Part shown: positions 35,886 to 44,245 of the stretch, piece after piece
Layout of the letters: each line of letters starts with the position of its first letter
Position numbering within the stretch: the first letter of the stretch is position 1
From: Staphylococcus lloydii
Lineage (GTDB): Bacteria > Bacillota > Bacilli > Staphylococcales > Staphylococcaceae
DNA length: 64,000 bases
Assembly: GCF_015775975.1 (NCBI RefSeq)
Contig: NZ_CP064056.1
Location: forward strand, 1,922,001 to 1,986,000
Direction of reading: 5' to 3'
Notes under the pieces: generated by a model
The model's input: only the letters and a program-made list of their open reading frames with translations
What the model was told of the DNA's origin: nothing
Databases searched by the model: none
Translations under genes and position numbers: made by a program

Positions 35886-36001
35886 TAAAAAAAGACCCCC
35901 TAATAAAAGGGGCTTTTGAGACTATAACGGGAGTTAACGTCATCACACACCAAAGGGTGTGAAACGTTTTCCCATCGTCCCAACACACCCTAAGGTGTGT
36001 A
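35886..36001 (-). ncRNA. Structured small RNA (or leader), prophage copy of the two-member family
   Basis: Promoter TTTACA (36031-36036), 17 bp, TACAGT (36008-36013). RNA 5' hairpin ACACACC-TTAG-GGTGTGT (35983-36000); long stem of ACGTTTTCCC (35964-35973) with GGGAGTTAACGT (35929-35940); inner hairpin CACACC-CTTT-GGTGTG (35946-35961); terminator GCCCC...GGGGG TCTTTTTTT (35886-35912). Loops TTAG and CTTT, the -35 hexamer, the 17-bp spacer and the 7-nt gap from -10 to hairpin equal those at 22065-22208, while stem bases differ but still pair. It may act in trans or as a leader of membrane protein A. Confidence 0.65.
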
Positions 36002-36046
36002 AACTTAACTGTAATTTATTTCTAGGCTTTTGTAAATAAACATTTG

Positions 36047-36580
36047 CTAATTTACTTGAATAAACTGTAGCTCATAAACCTTTTTGTTATCATAATTGTT
36101 AAAATCATCAATATGACCTTTTAGTAATACCTCATGCTGTTTTCTACTCACATTATGATAATATGTCAGCTTTATATTCATATCTGACTCATAACCGTTG
36201 TTCTTGATAGTTTTATCTAGTTCATCAAAAACTTTTTTATTAAGAGGTAACATATACCCCTCTTTACTAGGCAATATGCTAACATATTTAGTCTGTATAA
36301 CTTCATTTTCTCCTAACAAAACTTCAATAGTGATTTTTTTTGCTGCTCCACCACCAAGATTATATAACTTTAAATGATCTTCATGTTCATTAGAATTCAT
36401 AATTGTATTTTTTAAATTTAGGTTTTTGTTTCCATCTTTTTCTAAAAGAATTTGATTAAATCCTAATGCAGGTAGAAAACTAATTTTCATTTGATAAAGT
36501 TGAACTGATACTGATACAAAATAGAATATTGCCATTATAAATGTTCCCATGGAACCAATTGCTGAAATAATATTTATCAT
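36047..36580 (-). CDS. Prophage single-span membrane protein with beta-rich soluble domain
   Basis: 177 residues. One N-terminal helix (ISAIGSMGTFIMAIFYFVSV) then a soluble domain (residues 35-177) with alternating strands such as LKLYNLGGGAAKKITIEVLL and NIKLTYYHNVSRKQHEVLLKG. AGGAG start. Alone on its transcript; the small RNA at 35886 follows. The topology recalls small membrane-tethered effectors in phage accessory regions. No family recognised. Confidence 0.6.
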   Translation of the reverse strand: MINIISAIGSMGTFIMAIFYFVSVSVQLYQMKISFLPALGFNQILLEKDGNKNLNLKNTIMNSNEHEDHLKLYNLGGGAAKKITIEVLLGENEVIQTKYVSILPSKEGYMLPLNKKVFDELDKTIKNNGYESDMNIKLTYYHNVSRKQHEVLLKGHIDDFNNYDNKKVYELQFIQVN

Positions 36581-36657
36581 ATTAAATCTCCTTTATATTT
36601 ATTTGGAGACAGTAGTAAGGAAGTATTATATTACCCTATAAGATTAAAATTAATCAT

Positions 36658-36690
36658 AAAAAACAACCACCCAGTGACATGCTTAGGTGG
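36658..36690 (-). terminator. Terminator-like hairpin with the AAGCATGTCACTGG loop, copy 1
   Basis: CCACC / GGGTGG stem then TTGTTTTTT on the minus strand, preceded by a second hairpin AGTGTGATATTACACT (36702-36717). The 14-bp loop sequence is repeated exactly at 36824-36837. Confidence 0.5.
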
Positions 36691-36773
36691 CTAGGATGTG
36701 AGTGTAATATCACACTATTTTATGTTAAGAGAATTTGTGCATGTATTTTAATTTTATCACACATAAAATAAAT

Positions 36774-36870
36774 AAAAAACAGGACAAGCACCTAAGTGCC
36801 TGCCCTTTAAACCAAAGTTTCATCCAGTGACATGCTTGGATGACGGAGATTTGATTCATTATAAAAGCAA
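36774..36870 (-). ncRNA. Candidate small RNA in the post-lysis region
   Basis: A TATAAT at about 36863-36868 is followed by CATCC-AAGCATGTCACT-GGATG hairpin (36822-36842), a TTTAAAGG motif, and a terminator GGCAGGCAC TTAG GTGCTTGTC with TTTTTT (36774-36805). No good -35 found, so start is uncertain. Confidence 0.4.
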
Positions 36871-36888
36871 TAGTTGGATAACTAGTGC

Positions 36889-37071
36889 ATGTTTAAATAT
36901 TATACCCTAGAGGTTGTATTTAAAACAAAAAACAGACAGGTCGGAAATCCTGTCTGCAAATCGTATAACACGTTTGAAAATGAAAGGTTAGAGTTGGCAA
37001 AACTCTATTGTCAATCTAACACAATAACATTTTTAACACAAAAAGAAACAGGCTATGGGGAGCCTGTTTAG
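36889..37071 (+). CDS. Possible small rightward protein
   Basis: 60 residues (MFKYYTLEVVFKTKNRQVGN and on to ...QKETGYGEPV). The composition is protein-like with a beta-alpha-beta rhythm, but no good ribosome site precedes ATG and two inverted repeats (36933-36956, 37046-37069), each with a U tract on the other strand, lie inside it. Could be an opposite-strand passenger of hairpin terminators. Confidence 0.3.
   Translation: MFKYYTLEVVFKTKNRQVGNPVCKSYNTFENERLELAKLYCQSNTITFLTQKETGYGEPV
36926..36956 (-). terminator. Strong terminator hairpin
   Basis: CAGACAGG ATTTCCGA CCTGTCTG then TTTTTTG on the minus strand; no gene directly upstream. Confidence 0.6.
37040..37069 (-). terminator. Strong terminator hairpin
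   Basis: AAACAGGCT / AGCCTGTTT then CTTTTTG on the minus strand. Confidence 0.6.
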
Positions 37072-37156
37072 GGGAATTCATGTTAATCAAAATGAGAATA
37101 ATTAAGAGACCCTATACCTCTGTAGATAATATATCACAATATATTGGGCAAAAAAA

Positions 37157-37230
37157 TAAAAAGAGCAAGCGTCTGGAGGAAGCCTGCTCTTTGATATAAA
37201 TATAAATAATCCTAACTTGTACTTAGGATT
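37157..37230 (-). ncRNA. Small structured RNA after the lysis genes
   Basis: Promoter TTGTTT (37259-37264), 17 bp, TATAGT (37236-37241). The RNA opens with hairpin AATCCTAA GTACAAG TTAGGATT (37208-37230), placed 5 nt after the -10 as in the other elements, and ends with AAAGAGCA / TGCTCTTT then TTTATTTTTTT (37157-37192). About 74 nt, no ORF. Confidence 0.5.
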
Positions 37231-37291
37231 AATAAACTATAACATACTTAGTTTTTTTAAACAATTGCGTTTAATTAATATATATTATTAT

Positions 37292-37320
37292 AAAAAAAGA
37301 GTAGCCCTAGGAGACTACTC
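37292..37320 (-). terminator. Terminator of the late (lysis) operon
   Basis: GAGTAGTC / GGCTACTC hairpin then TTTTTTT on the minus strand, 60 nt past the CHAP lysin stop. Confidence 0.75.
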
Positions 37321-37379
37321 CATTTACGCACTACCGTAAATTTTTTACACATAAATTGTGTACGGTTAGTTTAACATAT

Positions 37380-38195
37380 TTATTTCCATTTCACAGTACC
37401 ATACATTGCTTTTTCATATTTGATACGTGCTTTGCTATCTGTAATTTTAGCTAATGCGCACCAAAAATATTTATCACTGCTACCAGCACGAGGATATTTA
37501 AAGCGGCCCCACCAGTATCCGTCGACTTTTTTAATTTGTGTAATATCTACCCAATCACTTTTGCCATTCAACCATGAACCTTTATCAACGACACTTCCAT
37601 GTAATCCTGCTGCACGTCTAACTCTAACTAATGTGTTTGGATAGAAACGACCTTTCCAGTTCCAAGTTGTTTGCGCTGCTTTTACTTTAGCAGTTGCTTT
37701 CTTAGCTACGGCAGTTACTTTATTACCCGCAAAGTTAGGACGGATAAAAATCATGTTAGGATCATATGCATGTGTACGTTTTGTGGCAGGTTCCCAACCA
37801 CTACCACCTTTTTCTGGTCCGTATGTCCAGCCTCCATTTTCCCAATTCTGTTCTACTGCAGTGATTGCGTTTAGTGTGGCAGATAACACCCATGCAACGT
37901 GTCCTGAACCATTGCCAAACGTACTTGGGAATAAAACCATATCACCTGGTTTAGCTAAAAATGATGGTGTATTTTTATATACTTTTGCACGTGAAGCTAA
38001 CAATGCACTATTATCTGATGCAATAGCCCATGCGTTAATACCACTTAAATGATAACCAGGAAATAATGCGTTAAAACCTGTATTCGCATAGTCGTAGCAC
38101 TGATTGCCATACCAACCATCAAAATCATATTTTTTACCTATCGAGTTCTTTAACCAATTTACAAATTGTGTTTGCGTCATTACTGCTGTTGTCAT
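37380..38195 (-). CDS. CHAP-SH3b endolysin
   Basis: 271 residues. N-terminal CHAP cysteine peptidase/amidase: catalytic Cys in WYGNQCYDYAN near residue 33, His in GSGHVAWVLSA near 100 and the polar VEQNWE. The C-terminal ~90 residues are an SH3b wall-binding domain ending ARIKYEKAMYGTVKWK. No amidase_2 domain, unlike the usual three-domain CHAP-amidase-SH3b staphylococcal lysin. ATG at 38193-38195 after AAGGAGG; only one nt separates it from the amidase stop. An upstream frame of 16 codons lacks a site. Confidence 0.93.
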   Translation of the reverse strand: MTTAVMTQTQFVNWLKNSIGKKYDFDGWYGNQCYDYANTGFNALFPGYHLSGINAWAIASDNSALLASRAKVYKNTPSFLAKPGDMVLFPSTFGNGSGHVAWVLSATLNAITAVEQNWENGGWTYGPEKGGSGWEPATKRTHAYDPNMIFIRPNFAGNKVTAVAKKATAKVKAAQTTWNWKGRFYPNTLVRVRRAAGLHGSVVDKGSWLNGKSDWVDITQIKKVDGYWWGRFKYPRAGSSDKYFWCALAKITDSKARIKYEKAMYGTVKWK

Positions 38196-38196
38196 A

Positions 38197-39069
38197 TTAT
38201 TTATCCTCCTTTTTCCATTTAAGTTTGCCCCAATATTTCTCATGTTTTACGCGTTCTTTTTTGTCTGTAATCTTACATATAGCTGAATAGTATTTCTTAC
38301 CTTTACTTGTGTACGAAATCCACCAATAGCCATCTTCTTTAACAATGGAATTAAACTTAATAACTTTTACGCCTGTATATTTCATAACATCATTGCTTAC
38401 AATACTTCCTTTCATTGATGGCGCAGTTCTCACTTTGATAGGTGTATTTGGTACAAATGTACCTGCCCATTTCCATTCAACTTGTAACTGTGGTATTTGC
38501 TTAGTGTCTTTTTTATAATATTTAGCGACAATCTTATCTAAGTTGGCAGTTGAACGACTATATCCTGCAGCTTCTAACAAATTACCTGGGTCTTGTTTGT
38601 CATCTTGAATATCTTGATGGCCTGGCATACGTGTTTTGTAATCAATCTTCCAGTATTCAGCAAGATAAGCTAATACTCTTGCACCGTTATCTAGTGACTT
38701 CTGACTTCGCTTCTTATCATTAAAGTAACTAATCTCTACACCTACGGCACCGTCATTTGCATCGACACCATACCACTCATTATCAGTAGTGGCATTGTAT
38801 AGCACATGCCAAGCTTTCTCTGTGGTAGGAATACACACAATCGCTTCTTTATCATCTACAAAGATATGGGCACTTGCGACATGGTCCCAATCAATGTTGT
38901 AGGTGTTCTCGTAATAATCAACATTTTGTTGTACTGTTGTATTCGGATTACCTGTATCGTGAGCAACTAAAAATTCTGGATGACCTTTTCTTAATTTCTC
39001 ACCATAACGACGTGTACCTTTCGTCAATAATTGTGTTTTAACTTTTACACCATTCCATGTTTCAGTCAT
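38197..39069 (-). CDS. N-acetylmuramoyl-L-alanine amidase (amidase_2) with SH3b domain
   Basis: 290 residues. Zinc amidase of the PGRP/amidase_2 fold: FLVAHDTGNPN, AWHVLYNA and MPGHQDIQDDKQDPG provide the His and Asp/Lys residues of the active site. C-terminal SH3b (from about residue 200) ends KERVKHEKYWGKLKWK, clearly paralogous to the SH3b end of the CHAP lysin next door. Cleaves the glycan-peptide bond at lysis after holin opens the membrane. Confidence 0.93.
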   Translation of the reverse strand: MTETWNGVKVKTQLLTKGTRRYGEKLRKGHPEFLVAHDTGNPNTTVQQNVDYYENTYNIDWDHVASAHIFVDDKEAIVCIPTTEKAWHVLYNATTDNEWYGVDANDGAVGVEISYFNDKKRSQKSLDNGARVLAYLAEYWKIDYKTRMPGHQDIQDDKQDPGNLLEAAGYSRSTANLDKIVAKYYKKDTKQIPQLQVEWKWAGTFVPNTPIKVRTAPSMKGSIVSNDVMKYTGVKVIKFNSIVKEDGYWWISYTSKGKKYYSAICKITDKKERVKHEKYWGKLKWKKEDK

Positions 39070-39081
39070 TTAACTTCACTC

Positions 39082-39369
39082 CTATTGTTTATTGGGTTTT
39101 GAATAGTTCTGTGCTTGTTTACTATCTGATAATCCTGTGCTTGTGCCATCAATTGTTGCGTTATATAAATTTAAAATAATCAACACAACAGCTATTGGAT
39201 TCGACACGATTTGCAATAACGCAGTACCTACAGCTTGCCATGTTGTGAGTGTTTGCCAATCTACGCCTAAATAAATAAGTACAGGTAAAAATATAGCGAC
39301 AAGCCATTGGCCTATCGCTGTTGGGTTATTAAATCTTACTTTTAAATTTAAACCTAAAAATTTTTTCAT
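39082..39369 (-). CDS. Phage holin, phi LC3 family
   Basis: 95 residues, two helices: WLVAIFLPVLIYLGV and IVSNPIAVVLIILNLY, separated by the short WQTLTTWQAVGTALL segment, with the conserved NPT....DGTSTGLSDS tail (residues about 73-83). Opens the membrane to release the endolysins. Twelve nt before the amidase; GGAGG start. Confidence 0.92.
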   Translation of the reverse strand: MKKFLGLNLKVRFNNPTAIGQWLVAIFLPVLIYLGVDWQTLTTWQAVGTALLQIVSNPIAVVLIILNLYNATIDGTSTGLSDSKQAQNYSKPNKQ

Positions 39370-39407
39370 ATCTTGACCTCCATAATAAAAAGCCGACCGA
39401 AGTCGAC

Positions 39408-39821
39408 TTAGTTAAAAAATATTTGTGCCAATACAGGTACTAATCCACCAGCACCAGCAAGTGTTCCTAAGATACCTAGAATCAATTTATTTCTCTCCGA
39501 AACTTTTTGTGTTTGTTCTTTTTGCATCGTGGTAATTGATACCTTAATCCGCTCTTGTTCATCTTCTAATTTCTCTGTACGTCTTACTTGTTTTGTAATA
39601 TTTTTATTCATAGTTTTTGTTTCTTCGAGTAAACCATTCATTGTTTCTTGCATAGGTTTTTGACTTTCTATGAATGTGTGTAAGCTCAAATTAACCTGTT
39701 CTAGTTGACCTTCCACACGCTTATCTCCATCATCAATATACTTAAACATTTCAAGGCGTTTCTCTAAAAACTCATGCCGTGGTAAGTAGTAACTTACTTT
39801 TTCGTTGTCTTTTGATTCCAC
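39408..39821 (-). CDS. Phage DUF2951-like coiled-coil protein with C-terminal membrane anchor
   Basis: 137 residues. A long heptad region (residues 25-105, e.g. TMNKNITKQVRRTEKLEDEQ) and a C-terminal hydrophobic segment (LILGILGTLAGAGGLVPVLAQ). Found before holin in staphylococcal siphophages. Start GTG at 39819-39821 with TGGAGG 8 nt upstream; overlaps the preceding gene by 28 bp. Possible holin modulator. Confidence 0.78.
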   Translation of the reverse strand: MESKDNEKVSYYLPRHEFLEKRLEMFKYIDDGDKRVEGQLEQVNLSLHTFIESQKPMQETMNGLLEETKTMNKNITKQVRRTEKLEDEQERIKVSITTMQKEQTQKVSERNKLILGILGTLAGAGGLVPVLAQIFFN

Positions 39822-40237
39822 AGTGAAACACCTCCAATAAATGCCATCACACCTGATATGACAGCCCATGTTAAATTTTGTCCAGGTGTCAAAATATTGA
39901 TGGCATTATGGAACCCTGCGAGTGTGAAGATATAATAAAATACCATAGATATGATGTGACCTATGGTAAACAAGTATAGAAAGTAGTTATTGGTTTTATA
40001 ATAAGGTACCATTAGCCCAGCAATCATTAATAATACACCCGCAATTAAGAACGGCATCCCCCACCAGAACAAACTAATTATTTGATGCATTGACATATAT
40101 AATGGTGATTCTGTAGATGCTTTATCAGCAAAAAACACCCAATAAGCACCACGCCATAACGAATACATACCAAATCCCATACAGTACACAACAACGATCA
40201 TTTGGAAAAGACTTAATCCTTTTTTATCTTCTAGCAT
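39794..40237 (-). CDS. Phage membrane protein, four helices
   Basis: 147 residues: LFQMIVVVYCMGFGMYSLW, IISLFWWGMPFLIAGVLLMIAGLM, FLYLFTIGHIISMVFYYIFTLAG and LTWAVISGVMAFIGGVSLW. ATG at 40235-40237; a GTG four codons earlier is possible (AAAG upstream). It sits between the tail-fibre genes and the holin, so may take part in lysis timing. Confidence 0.7.
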   Translation of the reverse strand: MLEDKKGLSLFQMIVVVYCMGFGMYSLWRGAYWVFFADKASTESPLYMSMHQIISLFWWGMPFLIAGVLLMIAGLMVPYYKTNNYFLYLFTIGHIISMVFYYIFTLAGFHNAINILTPGQNLTWAVISGVMAFIGGVSLWNQKTTKK

Positions 40238-40260
40238 TGATTCACCCACTTTCTATATAG

Positions 40261-40289
40261 TAAAACCACAAGCCTAAGCCTGTGGTTCT
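40261..40289 (-). terminator. Hairpin overlapping the XkdX stop, possible partial terminator
   Basis: AACCACAGGC TTAG GCTTGTGGTT then TTAC; weak T tract, so probably attenuates transcription rather than stopping it. Confidence 0.45.
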
Positions 40290-40435
40290 GGATATTTTTC
40301 ATTAGTAATTAACGCATAATCTTCTTTGTCTAAGGCTTCCATTTCAACATACCACTTAATATCATCGTTCGTTAGACAGCCCCAAATGTACATCTGTTTT
40401 ATTTCGCTAAATGTAGGAGAAATTAAATCATTCAT
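40274..40435 (-). CDS. XkdX-family phage protein
   Basis: 53 residues (MNDLISPTFSEIKQMYIWGC then LTNDDIKWYVEMEALDKEDY and on). The pattern W-G-x-x-T-x-x-D-I-x-x-Y-V-x-x-x-x-I/L-T-x-E-D-Y is that of XkdX. Missed by simple ORF length cut-offs. Its start overlaps the DUF2977-like gene by 8 bp. Small tail-associated protein of unknown role, usual at this position. Confidence 0.85.
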   Translation of the reverse strand: MNDLISPTFSEIKQMYIWGCLTNDDIKWYVEMEALDKEDYALITNEKYPEPQA

Positions 40436-40808
40436 TTTTGTCATTGTCTGTCACCTCAACCTTAGATTCTAATTGCGCGATTCGTGATTTTAGCGCTTCG
40501 TTCTCACGTTCTAATTTAAGAGAACGTATATTACTTTGAGCACTTTGTTTTTGAAGCGTTGCAACCATGTTTTTTAGTGTGCTATCTGACATTACAGGCT
40601 GTGTAGGTGTCGTTGGTTGTTCAAATGTATCAAGTTGGTAATTTGGATTGATGATGATTTTTTCATCTTGATATAAGTAGTATTTGGGTTTGAACGTTTG
40701 TGTAAAATCTTGAGGAACAATACTATCATGCACTTCAAAATCACCTTCTAAACCACCTACAGTCGCATAACCTACAATTTCATTATTCTCATTAATTAAT
40801 ACTCGCAT
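40428..40808 (-). CDS. DUF2977-family phage protein
   Basis: 126 residues. N-terminal small beta domain (MRVLINENNEIVGYATVGGL), a proline-threonine linker (PTTPTQPV) and a C-terminal coiled coil (LKLERENEALKSRIAQLESK). Overlaps the BppU gene by 17 bp. Typical of the segment between baseplate and XkdX in staphylococcal siphophages. Confidence 0.8.
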   Translation of the reverse strand: MRVLINENNEIVGYATVGGLEGDFEVHDSIVPQDFTQTFKPKYYLYQDEKIIINPNYQLDTFEQPTTPTQPVMSDSTLKNMVATLQKQSAQSNIRSLKLERENEALKSRIAQLESKVEVTDNDKNE

Positions 40809-42285
40809 ATTTACGCACCCCTATAATTTTATTAATAGTGATTTTATTTGCGTTTGCTCCTGAACCAACACCTGAACCAAAATCAAAATAAACATCATTA
40901 GTAATTTTCAATTTAGTACGAGATGTTTTAGATAGTAAAGCTTCATAGTGTCCACCACCATTACCGTCACTGTCAATTACATTTGTACACGAAACAGTGA
41001 TATTATAGTTGTCCATTGGATTACCTGTAGCAGTGAAATAAACACCATTAGCTGAACCATAGATAAATAAAAACACAAAGTTATCTAATGTTTCACTTAA
41101 ATTTAAATCTGTCCCCACACCATTTGCAGAACCGTTATAAATAAGTGTTTTATCGTTTAACATTTTAGTATCAGTATATTGTTTCGCGTTATTTTCAGCT
41201 GTTGTTGCTTTAGCTTGTGAGCCTTGAGTTGTTTCCATTGTTGATATATCTGCGAATTGTGGCATTTCTAACCAACCTGTATCATTGGATGCATCAGTGT
41301 GGATATAACGATTAAATGTTCTCCCTGTACCACTTATTACTAACTTAACTTGCATACGCCCAGCGTCAGACTTCATAACATCCAATTCAACAAAGCTACC
41401 ATAAGATATTTTAGGAAATTCTGAAGCATCTGTAGTTCCAGCTACAACTGTTTCATAGAAACCTACATTAAGTGCTTTAATATCTTTAACGCTACCTTTA
41501 GTTAGATAGGTTCTTATACCATCATCATTCGTTAACTTATATTTCTGCCAATCTTTACTCGCACCAGTCGTTACCAATCCACTACCATTGACAGATGATT
41601 GAAACGCAGTGAATTTTTCGTCCATATATTGCTTATCTTCATCAAACTTTGTACTGTATTCTGTACCTTTATCATTGAGTTCTTTCATTTTAGCTTCGTG
41701 ATTGTCATTGTATGCTTTCTCTTTATCATCGATGAGTTTTGTAAGTGCTGCGATACCTTCTCGCGTAGTATCGCTTACCTGCGTAACGTAATCATTCATA
41801 TTCTCGAAGTCACTATTTAACTTCGTCATCATTTGGGCTACTTCTGCACGCATATCAGAGAAGTATTTAATTTCTCTAATTTTATCTTCGGCAGGTAAGT
41901 CTGCAATTAGGTCATTTGCTACATTAAATGTGAATTGTCTTTGCACAATTGTTTGTTCTCCATCAAGTGTCGTTACATATACCTGCCCCGTAACTTCTGT
42001 GACTACTTTCATGAAATCTGTAGGTATTGTGTAACTCACAACACCATTTAACTGATCTACAAATTCAAGTTTATCGTCCACTAAAAAACTATCCCCTGAT
42101 TCCAGTGCAATGAAAACTTTGACGTTTTCTTCACTTAAAGCTAAAGGATAGTTATTACGCGTAATTTGAAATTGTAGTATTGCAGTTTCTCTATCTTGAT
42201 TCCAAAATTGAACGTTGAGATTACTTAAACTTTGATACTGTGCCGTCGTTTCGAGTTGTAAATTGGCTATTTTATCCATACTCAT
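40792..42285 (-). CDS. BppU-family baseplate upper protein
   Basis: 497 residues. The N-terminal ~140 residues (NVQFWNQDRETAILQFQITRNN, VNGxVSYTIP-type strand, IADLPAEDKI) match the BppU domain that docks to the baseplate; a long coiled coil (residues 150-230) and a beta-rich C-terminal domain ending GVRKYASIN follow. It links receptor-binding units to the tail tip. AGGAGG start. Confidence 0.85.
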   Translation of the reverse strand: MSMDKIANLQLETTAQYQSLSNLNVQFWNQDRETAILQFQITRNNYPLALSEENVKVFIALESGDSFLVDDKLEFVDQLNGVVSYTIPTDFMKVVTEVTGQVYVTTLDGEQTIVQRQFTFNVANDLIADLPAEDKIREIKYFSDMRAEVAQMMTKLNSDFENMNDYVTQVSDTTREGIAALTKLIDDKEKAYNDNHEAKMKELNDKGTEYSTKFDEDKQYMDEKFTAFQSSVNGSGLVTTGASKDWQKYKLTNDDGIRTYLTKGSVKDIKALNVGFYETVVAGTTDASEFPKISYGSFVELDVMKSDAGRMQVKLVISGTGRTFNRYIHTDASNDTGWLEMPQFADISTMETTQGSQAKATTAENNAKQYTDTKMLNDKTLIYNGSANGVGTDLNLSETLDNFVFLFIYGSANGVYFTATGNPMDNYNITVSCTNVIDSDGNGGGHYEALLSKTSRTKLKITNDVYFDFGSGVGSGANANKITINKIIGVRKYASIN

Positions 42286-42298
42286 TTAGCATGACCTC

Positions 42299-44233
42299 CT
42301 ATACGTTAGTGCCTTGGAATAAAGTCCAAGGTGATGTACGTTCATTTTTGTTGGTATTGAAGTAAGCTTCATAACGTTGTATAGCAGCACCAGATGTTAC
42401 ACGTGTTAAAACTAATTTAAATGCATTCGCTGTTACACTTTCTACATCACACGTCCAACCTGCAACGCCTGGATTAGGGAAGTCTTTTAATTGGCTAGAG
42501 CGTGTTGTATCAATGTACCAACGCTTGTTTGTTACAATACCGAGTTGATTCATATTTGTGATAAAACTTGGTGCCCCTTCAGCTACACCGTACACACTAC
42601 TTGATTTTAAGTGGTTCCAACCTGTCGTATTTGCCGTATCTCCATTTAATTTATAAATTGATACCATACGCTCAAAAATCATTAAGTCACGTGTATAACT
42701 ATTACGTGTCAGTTTTTGTTTCGTATCTCCTGCAACGTTAGCTGCTGAAACTTCTAAAAACCAACCTGCATCTCGCATTTCGGGTGGTAAAGGGAAGTCA
42801 GTTAATTTCATTGTGTCAGCTGTTGTCATGTAATAAACACCAGGTTCAGTTACATCGGATAGTTTTGTGTATTCAGAAAGTGGATAAGTTTTAGTTCGAC
42901 CACCTGTTTCAGTCATTAATACAGGCGTAGCTTGAGCCGTTAATTTATCATATACATCACGCATGAATATACCATGTATCTGATGTGCTCTATAGTTTGG
43001 TGCGCCTACGGTCACGCCTGCAAGTAAAGCTTTCTTACCTGTTTCAATGTCATAATAAATTTGTAAACCTTCAGCTTCTGCAAAATTACCTGGAAACTCA
43101 TTGCCAATCTTACCAATATCACATGCTTTTTGGTAAAGTTGTTTCCCTGTTGTATAGTCAAACACAGTAATGAAATTCGGTATTGCTGGATTACTATCAC
43201 CTGAATACCAATACAGTTTATTATCATCAAACGTAATCCCTTGCATTGGTTGACCAATTGTTCCGTCAGTTAATCGCATTGGAATATCCATACGGTACAA
43301 TACTTTATCAACACGATTATCTATATCTTCCAAACGTCTCACTTCAATATAGTTACGCGCATCTCTTGTTGTCCATTCACTAGATGGATACTCGATACGG
43401 AATAAAATTAAACCTTCATGTTCGTTAATCACAGGCGTGATGTACGGTAATTCACTATGACCCGTAAATACTTCTTCCATATCGTAATCGCCATATTTGA
43501 TACTAACATTGGGTTTATAAGAGAAACGTACAAGTTTATTATTACCGTCATTATCAAGTATAAATGAGTACAACCATAACTTATCATTAATCCAACGGTA
43601 ACCAAGATGCGTCCCATGTCCACCACCCACAACTTCCATTTGAGATAAGAGTTGTCCATTGGTTTTCATCTTCGTTAATTTGTAGTTACTACCATAGACT
43701 TGCGTTTGATAGAAAATACCTGTGCGATTATCTAAGTGAAATGATTGCATCACACTATTTGTAAATGGCGATAAATTCGTTAAGTATTGCCAACCTTGGT
43801 TGGGAATATCAAACATAAATTCTTGCGCTAATACTTTATTTTTTGCGTCTTCAACCGATTGCATGACAGTGTCTTTATCTAATGTATATTCTGTTGCGTC
43901 CGAACGTAAACGGTCATATAATGTATTGTGGCTTTCGCCTTTATTATCCACACGCGCATCTTTAACTTCTTGTAAGCTATTTTTACCTTTAGATAATACT
44001 AAATTACTTACGCGCTTGTCTAAATCAACAAGTGCATTTTTCACATTACCATTAATAATGTGGTTAATTTGTTCTGAATTATGCGCGTTAACTTCATCTT
44101 TCTCGTGATAGTCTTGGTATTGCTTTAATTCATTCACAAAATCTTCGGTACGTACAAAATTTGTATGCAATTGTTGTCTAAATTCTTGACCTAGTGTGAG
44201 TGTTAAACTCTTTTGTAGGTTTAATTGTTCCAT
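42299..44233 (-). CDS. Receptor-binding protein (tail fibre, beta-propeller type)
   Basis: 644 residues. The N-terminal region (QKSLTLTLGQEFRQQLHTNF, then VKNALVDLDKRVSNLVL) is the stem seen in staphylococcal siphophage receptor-binding proteins such as phi11 Gp45. A propeller-like region (about 150-420; WINDKLWLYSF, YWYSGDSNPAIPNF) and two similar C-terminal tower repeats (DAGWFLEVSAANVAGDTKQK and VAGWTCDVESVTANAFKLVL) follow. In phi11 it binds wall teichoic acid with GlcNAc; the same role is inferred. Confidence 0.85.
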   Translation of the reverse strand: MEQLNLQKSLTLTLGQEFRQQLHTNFVRTEDFVNELKQYQDYHEKDEVNAHNSEQINHIINGNVKNALVDLDKRVSNLVLSKGKNSLQEVKDARVDNKGESHNTLYDRLRSDATEYTLDKDTVMQSVEDAKNKVLAQEFMFDIPNQGWQYLTNLSPFTNSVMQSFHLDNRTGIFYQTQVYGSNYKLTKMKTNGQLLSQMEVVGGGHGTHLGYRWINDKLWLYSFILDNDGNNKLVRFSYKPNVSIKYGDYDMEEVFTGHSELPYITPVINEHEGLILFRIEYPSSEWTTRDARNYIEVRRLEDIDNRVDKVLYRMDIPMRLTDGTIGQPMQGITFDDNKLYWYSGDSNPAIPNFITVFDYTTGKQLYQKACDIGKIGNEFPGNFAEAEGLQIYYDIETGKKALLAGVTVGAPNYRAHQIHGIFMRDVYDKLTAQATPVLMTETGGRTKTYPLSEYTKLSDVTEPGVYYMTTADTMKLTDFPLPPEMRDAGWFLEVSAANVAGDTKQKLTRNSYTRDLMIFERMVSIYKLNGDTANTTGWNHLKSSSVYGVAEGAPSFITNMNQLGIVTNKRWYIDTTRSSQLKDFPNPGVAGWTCDVESVTANAFKLVLTRVTSGAAIQRYEAYFNTNKNERTSPWTLFQGTNV

Positions 44234-44245
44234 TTATTTGCCCCC

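Noticed and set aside
36641..37320. Evenly spaced hairpins as a CRISPR or integron attC array
   Set aside because: The hairpins differ in sequence, each has a one-sided U tract, and there is no cas or integrase gene here.
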